This document shows positions 59,815-64,000 of a DNA stretch of 64,000 nt, one piece after another. Position 1 is the first letter of the stretch; each line of letters begins with the position of its first letter. The stretch spans positions 183,823-247,822 of the forward strand of contig NZ_KI535308.1 in the NCBI RefSeq assembly GCF_000482365.1, written 5' to 3'. Position numbers and translations under genes: made by a program. The stretch is from Porphyromonas uenonis DSM 23387 = JCM 13868. Lineage in GTDB: Bacteria; Bacteroidota; Bacteroidia; Bacteroidales; Porphyromonadaceae. Below the pieces are notes generated by a model. It had not been told where the DNA came from. It ran no database searches and saw only the letters and a program-made list of their open reading frames with translations.

Positions 59815-61569
59815 ATGACTAGAACGAAGATATTTCTATACTCCCTCCTGCTGGTAGCCTTTATGGCGCTATCTGCGTGCCAGCAGGAGCAGCGTACAGC
59901 TCCTGTAGATCAGGATGGAGAGCGGGTCACTGTATCCCTCTCAGTAGATGTACCGCACTATGCCCCCATGCGCGCTGTGCACCAAGAGGGCATCAATGAG
60001 AATGAGATTAAGACGCTAGAGCTACTAGTCTTCAATACGGAGGGGCTGATGGCAGACTACGCCCTTGCTAAGGATCTGACCAAGCAAAACGATGGCAAGT
60101 ACACCTTCACCGCCAGGCTGAAGCCCCAGAGCTCCCCCTGCGTCATTCACTTTGTTGCCAACCGCAACTACGGGGGTAGCGACTCTGGCCGACAGTACCT
60201 AGGACGTAAGGAGAGCGATGTGCTCCTCTCAGACCTCGTGACTATGACCGAGGTAAGCCAAGCTAAGAGCATCCCGATGTGGGCTCGCTATAAGTATAAT
60301 GAGGTGCAGGAGAATAGCAACCTTGGAGAGATCCAGCTCCTACGCTCCATGGCCAAGTTTACGCTAGAGAGCCACACCACTAAGCTCGCCGACGTCTCCT
60401 ACACACTATGTAATAGTTACGACTGCGGTACCGTGGCGCCCTTTAAGCGAGCAGCGTTGCCAGACCTTGACGAAGCATTTAGCATAGTGGATCGAGTGCC
60501 GACCGTGCCGAGAGAGAGCTTCTTAGCCAATGGGGATGCAGGTCTAGGCTGGTATACGGATGGTACTCCTGTCTACGGCTTCGAGCGAAGGAATAAGGCG
60601 GCAAAGCCTATCTCTTGTATCGTCCTCCGCGCTAAGTATGATGGAGCTGCAGACTACTCTTACTACAAGCTCGACTTCGTCAAGAGTGCTAATCGTCTAG
60701 AGCGTTACGACCTGCTGCGCAACTACTGGTACAAGGTGACCATCAATGATGCCTTAGCCACTGGGGCACCCTCACTAGACGAGGCACTCGCAGGGCCAGC
60801 GGTCAATAACCTCGCACTCTCTGAGGAGCTGCAAGCCTACCCCTCGTACTCCGACGGTAAGGGACGACTAGAGGTCGAGGCGAGCAGCTATATCTTGATA
60901 CATGGAGAGGGGACACTCACCTTTAAGGCAAACTATTACCCTGAGGGCAGTGCCACAGCTCAAAATGATAAGCTCCAGATCGTTGCCGTGCGCAATGAGA
61001 CCAACTACCCCGCCATAACAGATGACAGTCAGGTCACTATCACGCCAGCAGGAGTCATCACGGCGACGCTTCAACCCGTTCAGCCTGGAGAGAGACGTAT
61101 CTCCGACATTATCGTAGGTGTAACGAGAGACCCCGACCTCATGCGCATCGTACGGGTTGAGGTGAGAGAGCCTTACAGCTACGAGCTCTTTCAGGTGAAT
61201 GGGCAGTCTGCGGTTAGCAATACGGTTACAGCTACTGTTAATAAGCAGCAGGGTGCGCTCTCTTTCGTCATAACCCTACCAGAAGACTTTAGAGCGCAGC
61301 AGCTCCCGATGCGCCTGCGCTTCTTTACGGAGCACTTCTATCCAGATGTAACAACGGAGAATGGCAGTATGGGCAAGTTCTCCTTCGGCCTTGCCAAAAA
61401 TGATCCAAATCCAGAGGGTCGCTCATGCTATACGACGATCATCTCTACACTGCCGGCTAATCGGACACTCAGATGCACCTTCCTCTCGAACAAGAGTGCC
61501 TGCGCAGAGACCATAGAGGTGGTATCTCTAGAGAATCTCTTTGACACACAGCGTATCGTAGTGAATTAA
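59815..61569 (+). CDS. Fimbrial accessory lipoprotein, FimE-like position
   Basis: A 584-residue lipoprotein (lipobox MALSAC, C22) with a possible arginine cleavage site at R53 in APMRAVHQEG. ENEIKTLELLVFNTEG is the typical first-domain strand of the family. The later part has several beta domains. It starts 6 bases after the previous gene and ends the operon. It could be the second tip component; its size is close to FimE. Confidence 0.78.
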   Translation: MTRTKIFLYSLLLVAFMALSACQQEQRTAPVDQDGERVTVSLSVDVPHYAPMRAVHQEGINENEIKTLELLVFNTEGLMADYALAKDLTKQNDGKYTFTARLKPQSSPCVIHFVANRNYGGSDSGRQYLGRKESDVLLSDLVTMTEVSQAKSIPMWARYKYNEVQENSNLGEIQLLRSMAKFTLESHTTKLADVSYTLCNSYDCGTVAPFKRAALPDLDEAFSIVDRVPTVPRESFLANGDAGLGWYTDGTPVYGFERRNKAAKPISCIVLRAKYDGAADYSYYKLDFVKSANRLERYDLLRNYWYKVTINDALATGAPSLDEALAGPAVNNLALSEELQAYPSYSDGKGRLEVEASSYILIHGEGTLTFKANYYPEGSATAQNDKLQIVAVRNETNYPAITDDSQVTITPAGVITATLQPVQPGERRISDIIVGVTRDPDLMRIVRVEVREPYSYELFQVNGQSAVSNTVTATVNKQQGALSFVITLPEDFRAQQLPMRLRFFTEHFYPDVTTENGSMGKFSFGLAKNDPNPEGRSCYTTIISTLPANRTLRCTFLSNKSACAETIEVVSLENLFDTQRIVVN

Positions 61570-61619
61570 GGCCAACTAAGTAACTTAAGAGGGGGGCTCT
61601 ATTACTTGGTTGAGCTAGT

Positions 61620-61651
61620 GAGGCTGTTACTCCTTGTGGAGTGGCAGCCTC
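61620..61651 (+). terminator. Stem-loop at the end of the fimbrial operon
   Basis: GAGGCTG (61620-61626) and an inner ACTCC pair with GGAGT and CAGCCTC (to 61651). The stem is good but the following tract is only weakly T-rich. Confidence 0.6.
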
Positions 61652-61741
61652 ATGTTGTTAAGTTGAGGACGACCTAAATTTCGCAAGTCGATTAGCACGA
61701 TGTCAGTCATAAAAAGCGCAAGGAGAGAGCAGCCGGCAAAG

Positions 61742-62069
61742 CAGGGCTGACGCATGAAGATACTTGGGAATACACGGTCCAAGTATCCCTACAGAGTCGC
61801 TACGGATTCCCTCTGATTACACCTTCCTCCCGAAGAATTGAATTCCTACCTAGAAATTTGCCAAATAGCTACCTAGGAATTGCCCCAATTCCTACCTAGG
61901 GAATAAAAAATTCTTCGGAGGAATCAAATGAAACTTCGGAGGAATCAAAAAATAAGTCCGAAGAATTTGCCCATTTCCTAGGTAGCAAATCAGAAATATC
62001 TACGGAGGAATTGGGCCAATTCCTAGGTAGGAAATGAAACGAGCTTGTTTTTACCATGGATCAGCCCTG
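61742..62069. mobile_element. MITE-like element family 2, copy 2 (328 bp)
   Basis: Terminal repeats CAGGGCTGACGCATG (61742-61756) and CATGGATCAGCCCTG (62055-62069) match at 13 of 15 positions. Flanks GCCGGCAAAG (61732-61741) and GCCGGCAAGG (62070-62079) form a 10-bp target duplication with one mismatch. The interior from about 61848 to 62032 is a palindrome array almost identical to that at 38834. It fills most of the 61570-62166 gap. Confidence 0.85.
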
Positions 62070-62106
62070 GCCGGCAAGGCGACGCGGAGCGGAGGGGCTT
62101 TTTTGG

Positions 62107-62114
62107 TATCTTTG
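62107..62114 (+). promoter_or_regulatory. Putative -7 box of the DUF4286-ruvC operon
   Basis: TATCTTTG, 52 bases before the DUF4286 start codon. The element insertion ends only 38 bases upstream, so the original -33 region may have been altered by it. Confidence 0.55.
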
Positions 62115-62166
62115 TGGCGTGTGGCTGATTAGTCGCACGATACTCTTTAGTTAACTACTGCTTCTT

Positions 62167-62496
62167 ATGTACCGAGTGAATGTCTCTTTCTTTCTCAAAG
62201 CTCAGGAGTATGCGCTCCTTGACGAGTTCCTACGCACTAGGCTGGTGCCACTGCTCCGTGACGATGAGGGCGTGGCGCAGGTGGATCTCCTCGAGGTGAT
62301 GGCGCAAGCGCCTGTCGTGGAGATGGCGCAACCGGTGGACGATATGGTCCTAGCTCTACTCATTTCTCTAGAGCAGGAACGAGATCTAGAGCACTATCTC
62401 TCTGAGGTACTAGGCGAACGACTGGAGCTGCTGGGCAAGACCTTCGGCGAGCGCGTCCTATATCATGTCACACCGATGAGACAGATCGCACTATGA
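62167..62496 (+). CDS. DUF4286 family protein
   Basis: A small soluble protein of 109 residues, [21 protein letters not shown] at its start in two overlapping motifs and LYHVTPM near the end, typical of DUF4286. The family has a ferredoxin-like alpha/beta pattern and no known activity. In Bacteroidota it often precedes ruvC, as here, with a four-base ATGA overlap (62493-62496). Confidence 0.85.
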   Translation: MYRVNVSFFLKAQEYALLDEFLRTRLVPLLRDDEGVAQVDLLEVMAQAPVVEMAQPVDDMVLALLISLEQERDLEHYLSEVLGERLELLGKTFGERVLYHVTPMRQIAL

Positions 62497-63071
62497 GCAA
62501 GTCACGTGGCGAGCGCATACTGATAGGCATTGACCCCGGCACCATTGTGATGGGCTACGGGCTGCTCTCCGTGCGGGGGCAGCATGCCGAGATGCTCACC
62601 ATGGGGGTGATCGAGCTGAGCCGTTACGAGGACCACTACACCCGTCTGGGGCGCATCTACAAGCGTGTGGCGGGGCTGATCGATGAGTTCCTACCTGACG
62701 AGATGGCTCTGGAGGCACCGTTCTATGGTAAGAATGTGCAGTCGATGCTCAAGCTGGGGCGGGCACAGGGGGTCGCTATGGCGGCGGCCCTCAGCCGAGA
62801 TATACCCATTGCGGAGTATGTGCCGATGCGTGTCAAGCAGGCGATCACGGGTACGGGGCAAGCTTCCAAAGAGCAGGTGGCGACGATGCTCCAGCGGGTG
62901 CTACGCATTCCCGCTGAACTGATGCCCGAGAAGCTCGATGCGACCGATGGCTTGGCGGTCGCCTACTGTCACTTCCTGCAAACCTCTAATGCGGTGGCTA
63001 CGTCCAATGAGAGTGCCAAGAGCTGGAAGGAGTTTATCAAAGCCAACCCCAACAAAGTGCACGGACTCTAA
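62493..63071 (+). CDS. ruvC: Holliday junction resolvase RuvC
   Basis: Endonuclease that cuts Holliday junctions with RuvAB. The four acidic active-site residues are visible: GIDPGT (first D), LEAPF (E) and the pair in [13 protein letters not shown]. The length of 192 is normal for Bacteroidota RuvC. It is translationally coupled to DUF4286. Confidence 0.95.
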   Translation: MSKSRGERILIGIDPGTIVMGYGLLSVRGQHAEMLTMGVIELSRYEDHYTRLGRIYKRVAGLIDEFLPDEMALEAPFYGKNVQSMLKLGRAQGVAMAAALSRDIPIAEYVPMRVKQAITGTGQASKEQVATMLQRVLRIPAELMPEKLDATDGLAVAYCHFLQTSNAVATSNESAKSWKEFIKANPNKVHGL

Positions 63072-63102
63072 GCGAAACACAATAATATATATAACAGAAC
63101 CT

Positions 63103-64000
63103 ATGACCTCAGCCCGCAAACTACTCGCTCTCCTCTGCTGCTACCTCTGTGGCGCACTGCTCCTATCGGCGCAACAAGGGACAAAGCAGGCACCTCCCCT
63201 CGGCATCTGGGAGGGCACCCTGCAAATCTCTGGATCGGAGCTACCCCTCCGCTTCAACATCGGCAAGGATCAGCAAGAGCGTATTTGCTGCACAATGGAT
63301 AGTCCGTCGCAGATGGCGACTGGTATCGAAGCAACAATCGAGCTTGCCGATGGCATCGTCATCACCATCCCGAACCTATACGTTCGCTACGAGGGCAAGC
63401 TCGTGAGTAGCGATACCATCGTAGGGACCTTTGCGCAGGGCGGTATGTCACTACCGCTCACACTCGTACGAGCCAGCCAGCCCGCCAAGGCTGATCGTCC
63501 GCAGACACCACAGCCCCCCTACCCCTACGAGACAGAGGAGGTGACCTTTTACAATGGCACGGCACCGCTCCACGGCACGCTCACCTACCCTGTCGGACAT
63601 CAGGTGGAGAGCCGTGTGGAGCAGATCGTTCTCTTTGTCTCTGGATCGGGTATACAGGATCGTGATGAGACCCTTGCGGAGCATAAGCCCTTTGCTGTGC
63701 TGGCGGACTACTTGGCTCGGCAGGGCGTAGCGACGCTACGCTACGACGACCGTGGCTATCACGACGATATAGACTCGGCCACTGTTGCCGAGGCGACCAC
63801 CGCAACGCTAGCGGACGATGCTCAGGCTGCAGTTCACTACCTACGTGGTCGGAAGGCTTTCGACAAGGTGGGCGTGCTGGGACATAGCGAGGGAGGTACT
63901 ATCGCCTTCATGCTGGCAGCTCGCGGCGTCCCTGACTTCATCATCAGCTTAGCGGGTAGCACGCTGCCTGGCAAGGAGGTTTTACAAGACCAGATGGACC
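63103..64000 (+). CDS. Exported alpha/beta hydrolase (3' partial)
   Basis: The frame from ATG 63103 stays open to the window edge (299 codons seen). A signal peptide (LLALLCCYLCGALLLSAQ) is followed by a beta domain (GIWEGTLQIS, LPLTLVRA) and then an alpha/beta hydrolase fold from about residue 140. Oxyanion region VSGSGIQDRDE, RYDDRGYHDD and nucleophile elbow GHSEGG (serine nucleophile) are present. The acid and histidine of the triad would lie beyond the window. It resembles periplasmic esterases or acyl-aminopeptidase-like hydrolases of Bacteroidota; substrate unknown. Confidence 0.88.
   Translation, partial: MTSARKLLALLCCYLCGALLLSAQQGTKQAPPLGIWEGTLQISGSELPLRFNIGKDQQERICCTMDSPSQMATGIEATIELADGIVITIPNLYVRYEGKLVSSDTIVGTFAQGGMSLPLTLVRASQPAKADRPQTPQPPYPYETEEVTFYNGTAPLHGTLTYPVGHQVESRVEQIVLFVSGSGIQDRDETLAEHKPFAVLADYLARQGVATLRYDDRGYHDDIDSATVAEATTATLADDAQAAVHYLRGRKAFDKVGVLGHSEGGTIAFMLAARGVPDFIISLAGSTLPGKEVLQDQMD

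Overview
The window looks like a chromosome segment of a Bacteroidota bacterium, most likely a Porphyromonas relative. The evidence is a type V (FimA/Mfa-type) fimbrial locus with its one-piece TPR-kinase-AraC regulator, a V-type ATPase operon with a DUF2764 gene, promoters of the Bacteroidota type (-7 box TAnnTTTG, here mostly TACCTTTG), no Shine-Dalgarno dependence, and families such as DUF3078, DUF3575, DUF3868 and DUF4286 that are typical of this phylum. The exact species cannot be fixed from the sequence alone.

Layout. 1-6.9 kb: V-ATPase operon (DUF2764-A-B-D-I-K) ending in a strong terminator. 7.4-15.5 kb: SPOR lipoprotein, murB, an MBL-hydrolase/LipB fusion, a zinc metallopeptidase, DAP dehydrogenase, lgt, flavodiiron protein and nagB, all on +. 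16.1-23.4 kb: mostly minus-strand housekeeping genes (threonine-dehydrogenase-like epimerase, DedA, glnS, an unknown acidic protein, CCA-adding-type enzyme, class I aldolase) plus one + strand RRM protein. 23.4-34 kb: an accessory region with non-autonomous transposon-like elements and a duplicated signalling cassette. 34.1-34.5 kb: RNase P RNA. 34.8-38.8 kb: YihY membrane protein, patatin and GH13 glycosidase. 39.3-40.4 kb: an intact IS30-family element. 40.5-48 kb: NfnAB-like flavoenzyme pair, priA, DUF3078 protein, tgt. 48.3-61.6 kb: hybrid sensor-regulator and a seven-gene fimbrial operon. 62.2-64 kb: DUF4286, ruvC and a truncated alpha/beta hydrolase gene.

The most unusual system is the cassette at 27.7-33.9 kb: a predicted cytoplasmic protein kinase carrying 28 BspA-type leucine-rich repeats, a small unknown protein (DUF6939-like), a DarT-like ADP-ribosyltransferase fused to a VWA domain, and a PP2C phosphatase. 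It combines the kinase/phosphatase/VWA logic of Ter-type stress systems with a possible DNA-modifying toxin domain and a large repeat sensor. A decayed tandem copy lies directly upstream: a kinase that lost its glycine loop and catalytic lysine, followed by a 42-codon stub of the second gene.

The intergenic DNA also has a clear logic. One family of 175-bp elements (five copies, 12-bp terminal repeats, 5-bp target duplications) and a second family (two copies, about 14-bp terminal repeats, 10-bp target duplications) are scattered through the window. Arrays of 16-bp palindromes spaced at 22 bp occur in at least six places, two of them inside the second element family. The palindrome arms vary in a compensatory way. 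All identifications are by reading the sequence; no database search was possible.
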